Shown here in pieces: positions 33,554-44,673 of a stretch of DNA of 64,000 nt. The notes under the pieces are model-generated. The model was given only the letters and a program-made list of their open reading frames with translations, searched no databases and had not been told where the DNA came from. A program made the translations under genes and the position numbers. The DNA is from Enterococcus xiangfangensis (GTDB taxonomy: Bacteria > Bacillota > Bacilli > Lactobacillales > Enterococcaceae), in contig NZ_BJDX01000004.1 in the NCBI RefSeq assembly GCF_005405365.1, positions 62,001 through 126,000 of the forward strand, in the 5' to 3' direction. The stretch's first letter is position 1. Every line of letters begins with the position of its first letter.

Positions 33554-33980
33554 ATTGATCATTAATGATGCTTTTTTTCAACTAGAGGATCAGAATCACG
33601 TGTTAATTCAAGCGATTTTAGCGAGTCAGACCTATAACACCTATCTTCAGAAAAAAAATCAAATGAATGATTGTGCAGAAGTTGCAAAGCTTAAAAAAGC
33701 TTTTCAGGTTGAAAAAGATAAATTTGAACGAATTTCCAGTTATGGCGAGTATGCGCCTGATTATCGTCAACAGCAGCGCAGGGTCCGTGCGAGCAAACGT
33801 GCACTTGACTTGAATGAGAAAGTGGCGGCTTTTCGTTTGGCAGAGACCGATTTCCAGCAACTATTGGATGAAATTAGTCAGCGCTTGGCACAAACTGTTT
33901 CTTCGGAGATCAAAGTTGATGCAGGAAATCCTTTTTTTGAAACCAAGAATCATAGTTGTAAGGGGAATTGTCATGGATAA
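33546..33980 (+). CDS. ylbF: YlbF/YmcA family regulator (RicF-like)
   Basis: A 144-aa helical protein. In Bacillus the paralogues YlbF, YmcA and YaaT form the Ric complex that promotes RNase Y processing of mRNAs and carries Fe-S clusters. Here the helices are followed by a C-terminal HSCKGNCHG with two cysteines, in line with cluster binding. The start overlaps the previous stop: GTG 33546, or TTG 33555, which sits better after AAAGGAT. It overlaps ylbG by eight bases. Confidence 0.8.
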   Translation: MNRLIINDAFFQLEDQNHVLIQAILASQTYNTYLQKKNQMNDCAEVAKLKKAFQVEKDKFERISSYGEYAPDYRQQQRRVRASKRALDLNEKVAAFRLAETDFQQLLDEISQRLAQTVSSEIKVDAGNPFFETKNHSCKGNCHG

Positions 33981-34314
33981 TGCTGAGTTTATAGTACAAA
34001 AGAGACGAGGAATGATCGTTTGGGTATATTCCTTGAAACAGTTAAAAACCTTGAAACGATATGGTTTGGTTCATTTTGTCTCAAGAAAAATGAAATATGT
34101 CGTATTGTATGTAAATGAAGAAGTTGCGGATGAAACAGAAGAAAAACTTCGGGCGCTACATTTTGTACGTCAAGTCGAACGTTCTTACCGACCAGATATT
34201 GAAATGAATTTTGCTGATCGAATCGGAACGAAGGCTGCTTATCAAGTAAACGATGATGATGAGTTAGATGTAGTAGAAGCCAATACAGAGATTCGCTTAG
34301 CTGAAACAGTTTAA
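33973..34314 (+). CDS. ylbG: UPF0298 family protein (YlbG-like)
   Basis: A 113-aa cytoplasmic protein with the UPF0298 pattern: QKRRGMIVWVYSLKQLKTLKRYG, then FVSRKMKYVVLYVNEE, and a charged linker before an acidic tail (NDDDELDVVEAN). I chose ATG 33973, behind AGGGGAATTG; the frame is open further upstream only as an overlap with ylbF. The function is unknown. The ylbF-ylbG order is conserved in Bacilli. Confidence 0.82.
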   Translation: MDNAEFIVQKRRGMIVWVYSLKQLKTLKRYGLVHFVSRKMKYVVLYVNEEVADETEEKLRALHFVRQVERSYRPDIEMNFADRIGTKAAYQVNDDDELDVVEANTEIRLAETV

Positions 34315-34332
34315 GCCAATCATGATGAGTAA

Positions 34333-34375
34333 GGTGAAAAATGTCTGATTTATTCAAACATTTTTCATCTTTTTG
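34333..34375 (+). terminator. Terminator after ylbG
   Basis: GGTGAAAAATGT and ACATTTTTCATC pair over twelve positions with one G-U near the base. A T-run follows. Confidence 0.75.
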
Positions 34376-34528
34376 TTTGATAATAAAGAGGCCGATTTGA
34401 CTTTTCTAGCTTTCAGCAAGATAAAAAGACGGCAAAAAAACTGAGAATTAGATAGAAAAATTTTTGTATTGATGATCTGATGTGAACGACAAGACGGTCG
34501 TCAGTGAGAAGAGAGGGGCACGCAAGCC

Positions 34529-36612
<2,084 letters not shown>

Positions 36613-36618
36613 TCAGAC

Positions 36619-36655
36619 CAAAGAGTGATCGTTAAAAATGACGACCACTCTTTTT
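36619..36655 (+). terminator. Terminator after ylbL
   Basis: AAGAGTGATCGT and ACGACCACTCTT form a stem with one mismatch, followed by five T residues. Confidence 0.75.
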
Positions 36656-36682
36656 GCGTATATTGGTAATAAGGAGGGTGTT

Positions 36683-37269
36683 ATGAGAACCTATCTAAAA
36701 AATATCCTTATCTGATTGTATTGCCACTAATTGCAGCACTTGCGGCATGGTTCTTGTTTAAAAATGAGCCTGAAGAAGAAGTAGATCCAATGATTTTTGC
36801 GACGAGCAGCAGCCAAGAGACGAAGCAAAGCAGTCAAGAGTGGTATGTTGATGTCAAAGGTGCGGTAAAACAAGGAGGAATGTATCGAATTACACAAGGA
36901 ATGCGGCTGATGGATGCAATTGAATTGGCCGGCGGTTTTACAACAGAAGCGGATCAGAATCAAATCAATTTTTCTAAATTATTAGCGGATCAAGAGATTA
37001 TTTATGTACCAAAAATAGGTGAAGAGCTTCCGACTATCCACGAGACTGATTCAAATAAAACAACAGCTTCTGAAACAGAAAAAATCAATATCAATACAGC
37101 AGACGTCAATGAACTGCAGCAGCTATCAGGAATCGGTGAAAAACGGGCAGCAGATATTGTAAAGTACCGCGAAGAAAACGGCAGCTTCCGAGCGGTCGAG
37201 GATTTGACTAAAGTGTCAGGTATCGGCGAAAAGACGCTTGAAAATTTGAAAGACTCGATTACAATATAA
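36683..37269 (+). CDS. comEA: Competence protein ComEA, apparent frameshift near the start
   Basis: A membrane-anchored DNA receptor for transformation. A normal SD (AAGGAGGG) and ATG 36683 open a frame that stops after ten codons at 36713. The family sequence continues in another frame, from about 36703 to 37269. That frame holds a membrane helix, an SLBB domain (DVKGAVKQGGMYRI) and two helix-hairpin-helix motifs (ININTADVNELQQL and VSGIGEKTLENL). One added A in the A6 run at 36697-36702 would join them. Otherwise only TTG 36721, with no SD, remains. Possible causes are mutation, a sequencing error, or slippage on the A-run. Confidence 0.75.
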
Positions 37270-37296
37270 GAAAGATCAAAAGAGAGGACGAAAAAT

Positions 37297-37791
37297 TTGA
37301 CCATGCAGAGAATCCCTTGGGACCAATATTTTATGGCGCAATCAGTATTATTATCATTGCGCAGCACTTGTGCACGTTTAGAAGTAGGAGCGACAATCGT
37401 TCGAGATAAAAGAATCATCGCAGGAGGCTATAATGGCTCGGTCAGTGGCGATGTCCATTGTATAGATGATGGTTGCTACGTAGTGGACGGGCACTGTCTG
37501 CGGACGATCCACGCTGAGATGAACGCTTTGTTGCAATGTGCAAAACTGGGTATTGCTACTGATCAAGCGGAAGTTTATGTGACGCACTTTCCTTGTTTGG
37601 CTTGTACGAAAGCTTTATTGCAAGCAGGAATCAAAAAAATTCACTATCTGAATGACTACCGCAATGATCCTTATGCGATTGAATTAATCAATCAAGTGGG
37701 AGCGAGTGCCCATCAAGTCCATTTAGAAAATAAATATTTTACGAAACTTCAATTAGGAGAAGATGCTGCCGCCGCATTACCAAAAGGATAA
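37297..37791 (+). CDS. comEB: ComE operon protein 2, dCMP deaminase family
   Basis: A zinc cytidine/deoxycytidylate deaminase of 164 aa. The zinc site is visible as HAEMNALL and PCLACTKAL. An additional Cys/His cluster (VHCIDDGCYVVDGHC) lies upstream, as in other dCMP deaminases. It makes dUMP from dCMP; a direct role in DNA uptake is doubtful. I chose TTG 37297 because GAGAGG lies nine bases before it; ATG 37303 is the alternative. Confidence 0.9.
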   Translation: MTMQRIPWDQYFMAQSVLLSLRSTCARLEVGATIVRDKRIIAGGYNGSVSGDVHCIDDGCYVVDGHCLRTIHAEMNALLQCAKLGIATDQAEVYVTHFPCLACTKALLQAGIKKIHYLNDYRNDPYAIELINQVGASAHQVHLENKYFTKLQLGEDAAAALPKG

Positions 37792-37808
37792 ACGCTATCC
37801 GTAACTAT

Positions 37809-40010
37809 TTGATTTTGCCGATCTTAGTAGCTATTTTGTTGGCTAGCTTGATCTATCAGCCTAATCAGTGGAATTTTTTAATAATGAGTATTCTGATGAT
37901 CCGAATTGTCTGTATGAAAAACCAAAAGCTGTTGCTGCTGGTCGTTTTGTGCAGTCTTTTTTTGGTGCCGCGAACCTATTCTTACATGCAACTAACAGAA
38001 GAAGGAAAGATCGCCAATCAAACATTAACGATCCAGACAGATTCAATAACTGTCGATGGCAATCTTTTAAAACTAACAGGGAAAATTAAACATAAGAAAT
38101 ATTTGGTCTACTATTCATTGAAATCACCAGCAGAAAAACAAATCTGGCAAAGAAAAAAACTACCAAATGCTGCAGTGATCAGTGGTGAGACCATAAATTT
38201 TACAAACGCTAGGAATTTAAATGGGTTTGATGAAAAGAAGTACTATCAAAGTCTGGGGTTTAGTCAAAAGATCCGAGGAGAGTCATTGAAGCCATTTAGA
38301 CAAAAGAAAGCCGGATTGACTGACATTCGACAACAACTGATCTGGAAAATCGATCAGCGCTATAACAAACGATTATCCAGTTATGTCAAAGCAATCGTGA
38401 TCGGTTACAAGGACGCTCAATTTGCTGAATATACGGCTGCTTATAAAACAACAGGACTACTGCATCTGTTTACTTTATCTGGTTTGCATATTCAATTTTA
38501 TTTAGGTGGTCTGCATTTATTGCTGAAGAGAATAGGATTGACTAGAAAAGTTCGGCTCAACTTACTGAGTGTATTGGGGATTTGTCTGATCTATCTAACT
38601 GGTGCAAGCTTCAGCACGATTCGCGCAGTTGTGAGTTTTCTTATTGCTTTTGTTTGTGTAACTTATGACATAGCACTTGCTAAGCTCGATCAATGGAGTT
38701 TGATGCTGTTCGTAATGATTATTTGTTTTCCGTTGATTTTTTGGTCGGTCGGGGCACAATTAAGTCTATACTTTGCCTTATTGTTACTATATATCCGTGA
38801 CTTACAGTTCAAGAATTGGCAGCAAATGGGTTTGTTTTCACTTCTATCATTGCCGATTTTACTTTTTAGCTTTAGTGAGTGGACGATTCTAGGTGGTTTT
38901 TTTACATTGTTGTTGTTTCCACTTTTTGAGTGGGGCATTTTGCCAGGCTGTTTATTGCTCTTTTTAGGCTGCTTTTTACCGATTCCACAGTTTTTAAGCA
39001 GTTTGCTAAATAACTTTTTTCAATTAATAGAAAATGGGTTAGGGCACTTGGCCTTTTCAAATCTAGTAATCGGCCGTCCGACTTTTATAGTTTTCCTGGT
39101 TCTTGTCTTCTTGGTTCTTTTAAGTATCGATCGACTGAAATACCGACAAAATTGCTATTGGTTGATAGGTAGTGCAGTTCTATTAGTAGCAGCGACATCT
39201 TTTTCGGCTAATGGGATCGTTGCATTCATTGATGTCGGGCAAGGTGATAGTATTCTCATCAAATTGCCGTTCAAACAAGAGACCTTCTTGATTGATACAG
39301 GAGGACGGTTAATGTTCAAACAAAAGAAATGGCAAGTTCGACAGGAAAAACAACTTTCCGATTATCAGCTTTTGCCTTTATTGAAATCATTAGGGATCAG
39401 TCGGATCGATCATCTAGTGATTACTCATAATGATGCAGATCATATGGGTGAGTTGATGCATGTATTGAAGAAGGTAAAGGTCAAAACGCTTTACTTGGCA
39501 GAAGGTTCTCAAACAGAGTTAAAAAAAGATTTAGAGTTGCTGAAAGGAACCAGCATTCAGTTAGTAAAAAGCGGCGATACGATCGGTAAACGATTGAAAG
39601 TAAAGATACTTTCACCTGAGCAAAGCAGAGGGGAAAACAATGATTCAGTCGTTGCCTATTTTAGAGTAAATCGTCAGCGCTTTTTGCTGACCGGTGATTT
39701 AGAGGTATCTGGTGAAAAAAATCTATTGAAAAATTACCCACAGTTAAAAACAGATTTTCTAAAAATTGGTCACCATGGCAGCAATACGTCAACCAGTGAA
39801 GTATTATTAAAAAAAATCCGACCAAAATATGGAATCATTTCAGCAGGAGAAAATAATCGCTATGGGCACCCTACTAAAGAGACGCTTGCAAAGTTAAAAA
39901 AGTATCGAGTAAAGATTTTCCGAACGGATCAGCAAGGGATGATTTATTACGAATGGTCAGCGATAACAAAAATAGGGAAAACTAAAGTCCTAATAGATTT
40001 TATCGATTAA
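37809..40010 (+). CDS. comEC: Competence membrane channel ComEC/Rec2
   Basis: The DNA-uptake channel. The 733 residues have an N-terminal DUF4131 part, a multi-helix competence domain (TGLLHLFTLSGLHIQFYLG near residue 215) and a C-terminal metallo-beta-lactamase-like domain with DVGQGDSILI, THNDADHMGEL and IGHHGSNTS. The start is uncertain. TTG 37809 is 21 bases after the nearest SD (AAAAGG). The frame is open further upstream, where ATA 37788 sits exactly where an ATGA overlap with comEB would be expected. The rest of the gene looks intact. Confidence 0.9.
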   Translation: MILPILVAILLASLIYQPNQWNFLIMSILMIRIVCMKNQKLLLLVVLCSLFLVPRTYSYMQLTEEGKIANQTLTIQTDSITVDGNLLKLTGKIKHKKYLVYYSLKSPAEKQIWQRKKLPNAAVISGETINFTNARNLNGFDEKKYYQSLGFSQKIRGESLKPFRQKKAGLTDIRQQLIWKIDQRYNKRLSSYVKAIVIGYKDAQFAEYTAAYKTTGLLHLFTLSGLHIQFYLGGLHLLLKRIGLTRKVRLNLLSVLGICLIYLTGASFSTIRAVVSFLIAFVCVTYDIALAKLDQWSLMLFVMIICFPLIFWSVGAQLSLYFALLLLYIRDLQFKNWQQMGLFSLLSLPILLFSFSEWTILGGFFTLLLFPLFEWGILPGCLLLFLGCFLPIPQFLSSLLNNFFQLIENGLGHLAFSNLVIGRPTFIVFLVLVFLVLLSIDRLKYRQNCYWLIGSAVLLVAATSFSANGIVAFIDVGQGDSILIKLPFKQETFLIDTGGRLMFKQKKWQVRQEKQLSDYQLLPLLKSLGISRIDHLVITHNDADHMGELMHVLKKVKVKTLYLAEGSQTELKKDLELLKGTSIQLVKSGDTIGKRLKVKILSPEQSRGENNDSVVAYFRVNRQRFLLTGDLEVSGEKNLLKNYPQLKTDFLKIGHHGSNTSTSEVLLKKIRPKYGIISAGENNRYGHPTKETLAKLKKYRVKIFRTDQQGMIYYEWSAITKIGKTKVLIDFID

Positions 40011-40133
40011 TCGTGGTAGCATGAATAGTCAGGATAGCAGACCCATTTGGTCTTTTCATCTTAAAACTAGACTTGTTCATAGGGAACAATTGATAGAATG
40101 AAAAAGTTTTATTATTGAATTAGGAGTAACCGC

Positions 40134-41162
40134 ATGAATACACAAGAAGCTCTTCAGCAAATTAGAAATGCCCCATTAAAACCGGCCTATCTTGTTACCG
40201 GGACGGAAGATTATTTGGTCCAAACAATTCGCCAAGCTTTTTTCGATCGAATGAAAAAAGATGATTTGGAAGAATTGAATTTCATGTCATTTGATCTGGA
40301 AGATAGTGGCTTAGGTGCTGTGATCGATGAAGCCGAAACGTTGCCATTTTTTGGTGATTATCGTTTAATTTTTGTCGAAAACCCGTATTTTTTGACTAGT
40401 GAAAAGAAAAACAACGTTCCAGAACAAGATACCGAGGGTTTGGTAGATTACTTGAAACATCCTTTAGCAACATCGATCATTGTTTTTTGGGCAAACTACC
40501 CCAAACTTGATGCACGGAAAAAAATTACGAAGGCATTGAAGAAAACTGAAGTCATTGACGCTGCACCATTACAAGAACGTGATTTGCGAAATTTCTTACA
40601 GCGTTACATCAGCAATGAAAAGGCAAAGATTTCAAAAGAAGCGTTCGATCTATTTTTACGTTTAACGGATTATGACTTGTCTAAAGCCATGAATGAGCTT
40701 GAGAAATTATTATTGCTTGCTGGACCAGGTGGAACCATTACACTTCAATTGGTCCAAGATTTGGTTCCAAAAACACTGGAACATAATATTTTTGAATTGA
40801 CCGAACAGATTTTAAAAGGCGATGCAGCAAAAGCGTATCAAACATATGAAGAGTTGCATTTGCAAGGGGAAGAAACGATTAAGTTGACGGCTATTTTGAT
40901 TGGTCAGATCCGTTTACTGTTACAAACTAAAATGTTACAAAAGATCGGGTACCAACAAGCAAATATCGCCGAAACTTTGAGTGTGCATCCGTATCGGGTA
41001 AAACTAGCATTGCAGCAAGTTGCGAAATTTCCGCTAAATTTATTAGTATCGATGTATGATGAATTGGTTGAAAATGACTATGAAGTAAAAACTGGACAAG
41101 CAGATAAAGAATTGAACTTCCAATTATTCATTCTAAAGACTACAGAAAAAATAAAGAAATAG
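40134..41162 (+). CDS. holA: DNA polymerase III delta subunit
   Basis: The clamp-loader subunit that opens the beta clamp, 342 aa. It has the delta N-terminus (PLKPAYLVTGTEDYLVQTIRQAF), FFGDYRLIFVENPYFLT and the AAA+ lid-like middle with NELEKLLLL. The C-terminal domain includes IRLLLQTKMLQKIGY. TAGGAGTAACCGC precedes the ATG. The position between comEC and rpsT is the standard Bacilli order. Confidence 0.94.
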   Translation: MNTQEALQQIRNAPLKPAYLVTGTEDYLVQTIRQAFFDRMKKDDLEELNFMSFDLEDSGLGAVIDEAETLPFFGDYRLIFVENPYFLTSEKKNNVPEQDTEGLVDYLKHPLATSIIVFWANYPKLDARKKITKALKKTEVIDAAPLQERDLRNFLQRYISNEKAKISKEAFDLFLRLTDYDLSKAMNELEKLLLLAGPGGTITLQLVQDLVPKTLEHNIFELTEQILKGDAAKAYQTYEELHLQGEETIKLTAILIGQIRLLLQTKMLQKIGYQQANIAETLSVHPYRVKLALQQVAKFPLNLLVSMYDELVENDYEVKTGQADKELNFQLFILKTTEKIKK

Positions 41163-41204
41163 TCAGAATAAACTTTTAAATAACAATTATCAAATAAGAA
41201 AAAA

Positions 41205-41244
41205 GAATCAACGAGGGAGTCATTTTATCTCGTTGATTCTTTTT
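41205..41244 (+). terminator. Terminator after holA
   Basis: GAATCAACGAG and CTCGTTGATTC pair perfectly over eleven bases, with T residues after. It ends the transcript 43 bases after the holA stop. Confidence 0.88.
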
Positions 41245-41571
41245 GTTGATTAAATAGTAAGGTTTATGACTATATCTTTGGAATGGAACATCGCCGAAAA
41301 TAGATAATAGCAATTGTTTTCAAAAAAATCAGCATAAAAATATCTAGGTAATGTTTAACAATTCACATTTTTAAGGTATGATAAAACAAGAGTAACAACT
41401 CCATAATACTAATAACTAAGATTATTTCGCGAAAAAGGTTCAAAAGAAAAAATAAGATTTTGTGTTCTATTTTTATGCTTAAAATAATTAAATCACTACT
41501 TTTTATTTGATAATAGTCAGTGTGTCTGACTTTATATATGCATCACAAATAACAAATTTATTGTAGGAAGG
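41245..41571 (+). promoter_or_regulatory. Flavodoxin upstream region with two promoter candidates and a palindrome
   Basis: This 327-base AT-rich gap has no gene. One promoter candidate is TTAACA, 16 bases, TATGAT (near 41358-41385). The nearer one is TTGATA (41507-41512) with TTTATA (41531-41536). Between these two elements lies a perfect palindrome, AGTCAG-TGTGT-CTGACT (41515-41531), placed like a repressor operator. The regulator is unknown. Confidence 0.45.
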
Positions 41572-41580
41572 ATGAATAAA

Positions 41581-42030
41581 ATGACATTAGCAAAGATCGT
41601 TTATGCAACAAACACAGGAAATACAGAAGGAATCTCTGAAATTTTGGAGGATGCTTTCGATGAAATTGGAATTGATGTTGAACGTGTCGAAGCTGACGAT
41701 GCAGATGCAGACTTTTATAGAGATGCAGATATTTGTGTTTTAGCTACTTATACGGATGGTGATGGCGAATTGCCGTTTGACTTGGAAGATTTGCACGAAG
41801 ACTTGCCAGATGAAGATCTTTCAGGGAAAATTTATGGTGTAGTTGGAAGCGGAGACAGTGAACTGTATCCAGATTATTTCTGTCATGCAGCAGTTGCATT
41901 TGAGGAAGCTTTTGAGAAAACCGGCGCAAAAAAAGCAGCAGAAACTGTAAAAATTGAAAATGAAGCTGATGACGAGGATGAAGAAGTTTTAGAAGCTTTT
42001 GTGAAAGCACTGGTCGAAGCGGCAAAATAG
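41581..42030 (+). CDS. Flavodoxin
   Basis: A small acidic FMN electron carrier of 149 aa. The FMN phosphate loop ATNTGNTEG is at about residues 9-17; LATYTDGDGELP and VGSGDSELYPDYFC provide the isoalloxazine loops. The start is ATG 41581, with AGGAAGG eight bases upstream; ATG 41572 lies too close to it. The gene heads a three-gene unit with two flavoprotein subunits, so it is a likely electron partner of theirs. Confidence 0.93.
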   Translation: MTLAKIVYATNTGNTEGISEILEDAFDEIGIDVERVEADDADADFYRDADICVLATYTDGDGELPFDLEDLHEDLPDEDLSGKIYGVVGSGDSELYPDYFCHAAVAFEEAFEKTGAKKAAETVKIENEADDEDEEVLEAFVKALVEAAK

Positions 42031-42055
42031 GGATGAACAGAACGGAGTGAGGGGT

Positions 42056-42892
42056 TTGTTCAAAGTATTAGAGCGCAAGGAGTTGGCACCGACTGAGTAT
42101 GAGATTTTAGTTGTTGCTCCGCGAATTGCTAATAAAGCACAGCCAGGGCAGTTTGTGATCTTACGAATCGATGAACGCGGCGAGCGGATTCCGCTGACAA
42201 TCGTAGATGCAGATCAAAAAGCAGGTTGGGTCCGGTTAATCTTTCAAGTAATTGGTAAATCAACTGCGCAACTTGCCACTGTGATGGCCGGAGAATATTT
42301 GAAAGATGTCGTTGGTCCGCTGGGTAAAGCAACTGATATCAAAAATTATGGAACCGTTCTCTTAGTTGGCGGTGGTGTAGGAATCGCGGCACTGTTTCCA
42401 ATCATCAAAGGCCTAAAAGCAGCCGGGAACCATGTCATCACTATTCTTGGAGCAAAAAATCAGCATTTATTGATTCTCCAAGATGAGTGTGCCAAATATT
42501 CTGATGAACTGATTTTAATGACAGATGATGGTTCAGCTGGTGAACAAGGTTTGGTCACTCAAGCAATGGAGACGGTTTTTGAACGTGAGAAAATCGCGAT
42601 GGCTTGGGCAATCGGACCAAGTGTTATGATGAAGTTTTGTACATTGACTGCACAAAAATATTCTGTACCGATCTATGTGTCATTAAATCCAATTATGATC
42701 GATGGAACTGGGATGTGCGGCGGCTGTCGAGTAACGATTGCAGATTCAATTAAATTTGCTTGTGTTGATGGGCCAGAGTTTTTAGGAAAAGAAGTTAATT
42801 GGGACGAATTTGTCAATCGGATGCAACAATACCGGTCAGAAGAATTGTTGGCTGACGAAAGGTACAAAAAGCAGGTGAGTATAAATGGCTAA
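42056..42892 (+). CDS. FAD/NAD-binding subunit, NfnA / PyrK-like
   Basis: A ferredoxin-NADP reductase fold protein of about 278 aa. An FAD-binding barrel comes first (AQPGQFVILRIDERGERIPLTI), then an NAD-binding part (VLLVGGGVGIAALFPI). The C-terminal GMCGGCRV and FACVDGPEF offer three cysteines and an Asp for a 2Fe-2S cluster, as known for NfnA. I chose TTG 42056, with GGAG eight bases upstream; GTG 42047 overlaps the SD. It overlaps the next gene by eight bases. A role as sulfide dehydrogenase or dihydroorotate dehydrogenase electron subunit is the alternative. Confidence 0.85.
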   Translation: MFKVLERKELAPTEYEILVVAPRIANKAQPGQFVILRIDERGERIPLTIVDADQKAGWVRLIFQVIGKSTAQLATVMAGEYLKDVVGPLGKATDIKNYGTVLLVGGGVGIAALFPIIKGLKAAGNHVITILGAKNQHLLILQDECAKYSDELILMTDDGSAGEQGLVTQAMETVFEREKIAMAWAIGPSVMMKFCTLTAQKYSVPIYVSLNPIMIDGTGMCGGCRVTIADSIKFACVDGPEFLGKEVNWDEFVNRMQQYRSEELLADERYKKQVSING

Positions 42893-44294
42893 ACGCAGTT
42901 ATACTAAAACCCCGATGAGAGAACAAGCACCAGAGATTCGCAGCCGAAATTTTGATGAAGTTGCTTTAGGGTATACATTGGCAGAAGGTCAGCTGGAAGC
43001 TAGCCGATGTTTACAATGTAAAAATGCTCCTTGTATCACAAATTGCCCAGTGATGATTGATATTCCAGGCTTTATTAAAGCGGTTGAAGAAAGTGACATG
43101 CCGCTAGCGCATAAAATTTTGAGTCGCTATACAAATTTACCTGCAATTTGCGGACGAGTTTGTCCGCAGGAAAAGCAATGTGAAATGGTCTGTCGGTTAG
43201 GGCGTTCGAAAAAATTTGAACCGGTCGCAATTGGGAAATTAGAACGACTGGTGGCTGACTGGGCGTTGGAGCAACCAATAGAATACAGTGAAACATTTGG
43301 TGAAAAAGGCCGTGTAGCAGTTATTGGTTCTGGCCCTTCCGGATTGACTGCCGCCGGTGATTTAGTGAAATTAGGCTATGATGTAACTGTTTATGAGGCA
43401 TTACATGCTGCTGGCGGTGTATTGACTTATGGAATTCCTGAATTTCGTTTACCAAAACGGGTCGTGAAGCAAGAAATCGAACGAATCATTGCTCAAGGTG
43501 TAAAAATTGAAACAAATGTAGTCGTTGGAAAAACAATTACTATGGACGAAATCATGGCTGATTTTGATGCTTGTTATCTATCCGTTGGTGCTGGAGCGCC
43601 AAAATTTCAAGGAATCAAGGGGACGTCATTGAATGGCGTGTATTCATCCAGCGAATATTTGACTCGGGTGAATTTGATGCATGGCTATCAATTCCCAATC
43701 TATGATACACCTGTCCAAAAATCAACAAATGTAGTTGTTATCGGCGGTGGAAATGTTGCGATGGATGCGGCACGATCAGCTAAACGTCTAGGTGTTGAGA
43801 AAGTATCGATTGTTTATCGTCGTTCATTGGAAGAATTACCGGCTCGTCAGGAAGAATATCATCACTCAGTAGAAGAAGGAGTTGACTATCATTGGCTGAG
43901 CAATCCGATTGAATATATTGATGATGGAGCTGGGCGGTTAAGGGCAGTTAAATGCGTTCAAATGGAGTTAGGCGAACCAGATGAGTCTGGTCGTCGTCGT
44001 CCGATCGTAATTCCTGATAGTGAATTTATCATCGAAGCAGATACGGTGATTGAGGCAATTGGACAAGGTGCTAATAAAGTTTTATTAGACACATTTCCAG
44101 AATTGGCACTAAATCAATGGGGGTATATCGAGGCGGATGAAGAAACTTGTGCGACTTCAATTCCTGGTTTTTTTGCAGGAGGAGATATTGTGACTGGTGC
44201 AGCGACCGTCATCTTAGCAATGGGAGCTGGAAAAATTGCAGCAACAGAAATAGATCGCTATGTTCAACAGACCAAGCAAGAACAATTGGTTTAA
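42885..44294 (+). CDS. gltA: NfnB / glutamate-synthase small-chain-like oxidoreductase
   Basis: A 469-aa flavoprotein often annotated gltA (NADPH glutamate synthase). The N-terminal region has cysteine clusters for 4Fe-4S centres (CLQCKNAPCITNCP; CGRVCPQEKQCEMVC). An FAD motif follows (VIGSGPSGLTAAGDL) and then an NADPH motif (VIGGGNVAMDAARSAKRLG). It has no glutaminase or synthase large-subunit domain and none lies nearby, so true glutamate synthase activity is doubtful. With the upstream gene it matches NfnAB, a bifurcating NADH/NADPH transhydrogenase that normally uses ferredoxin. Confidence 0.85.
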   Translation: MAKRSYTKTPMREQAPEIRSRNFDEVALGYTLAEGQLEASRCLQCKNAPCITNCPVMIDIPGFIKAVEESDMPLAHKILSRYTNLPAICGRVCPQEKQCEMVCRLGRSKKFEPVAIGKLERLVADWALEQPIEYSETFGEKGRVAVIGSGPSGLTAAGDLVKLGYDVTVYEALHAAGGVLTYGIPEFRLPKRVVKQEIERIIAQGVKIETNVVVGKTITMDEIMADFDACYLSVGAGAPKFQGIKGTSLNGVYSSSEYLTRVNLMHGYQFPIYDTPVQKSTNVVVIGGGNVAMDAARSAKRLGVEKVSIVYRRSLEELPARQEEYHHSVEEGVDYHWLSNPIEYIDDGAGRLRAVKCVQMELGEPDESGRRRPIVIPDSEFIIEADTVIEAIGQGANKVLLDTFPELALNQWGYIEADEETCATSIPGFFAGGDIVTGAATVILAMGAGKIAATEIDRYVQQTKQEQLV

Positions 44295-44332
44295 AGCCCG
44301 TTATACAACTAATTTCATGAAAGAACCAAATA

Positions 44333-44361
44333 AAAAAACCGATCATCTGATCGGTTTTTAT
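44333..44361. terminator. Bidirectional terminator between gltA-like gene and rpsT
   Basis: CCGATC and GATCGG pair around ATCT, flanked by seven A and five T residues. It serves both convergent genes. Confidence 0.88.
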
Positions 44362-44615
44362 TATTTAGCTAATTTTTTAGCAAGACGTGCTTTGTCGCGA
44401 TTTGCTTTGTTTTTGTGAATCAAACCTTTTGATTCAGCCATATCGATTGCTTTAGCAGCTTCTTTATAAAGGTCGTTCATATTTTCAGCGCCAGCAGCAG
44501 CAGCTTCTTCAAATTTCTTAACAGTAGTACGCATTGCGCTCAATTGTGATGAGTTTTTAGCGTTAGCAACTTCACTAGTGCGTGCACGTTTGATTGCAGA
44601 TTCAATGTTTGGCAT
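44361..44615 (-). CDS. rpsT: 30S ribosomal protein S20
   Basis: A basic helical 16S rRNA-binding protein, 84 aa, the standard size. The sequence starts [23 protein letters not shown] and ends [15 protein letters not shown] chose ATG 44615 because GGAGGTG lies seven bases upstream; a longer frame to 44675 runs through the leader. The gene is convergent to the gltA-like gene. The leader carries a small ACGG-CTATAA-CCGT hairpin that might matter for autoregulation. Confidence 0.97.
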   Translation of the reverse strand: MPNIESAIKRARTSEVANAKNSSQLSAMRTTVKKFEEAAAAGAENMNDLYKEAAKAIDMAESKGLIHKNKANRDKARLAKKLAK

Positions 44616-44673
44616 GGATTTCACCTCCGAATTCAGTCTTATACGGTTATAGCCGTACAATTCAACATTACTC

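Noticed and set aside
33814..33972. N-terminal extension of ylbG
   Set aside because: This part overlaps ylbF in another frame; a good SD and the UPF0298 start lie at 33973.
42885..44294. Complete glutamate synthase
   Set aside because: Only a small-chain-like protein is present; there is no large amidotransferase/synthase subunit in the window.
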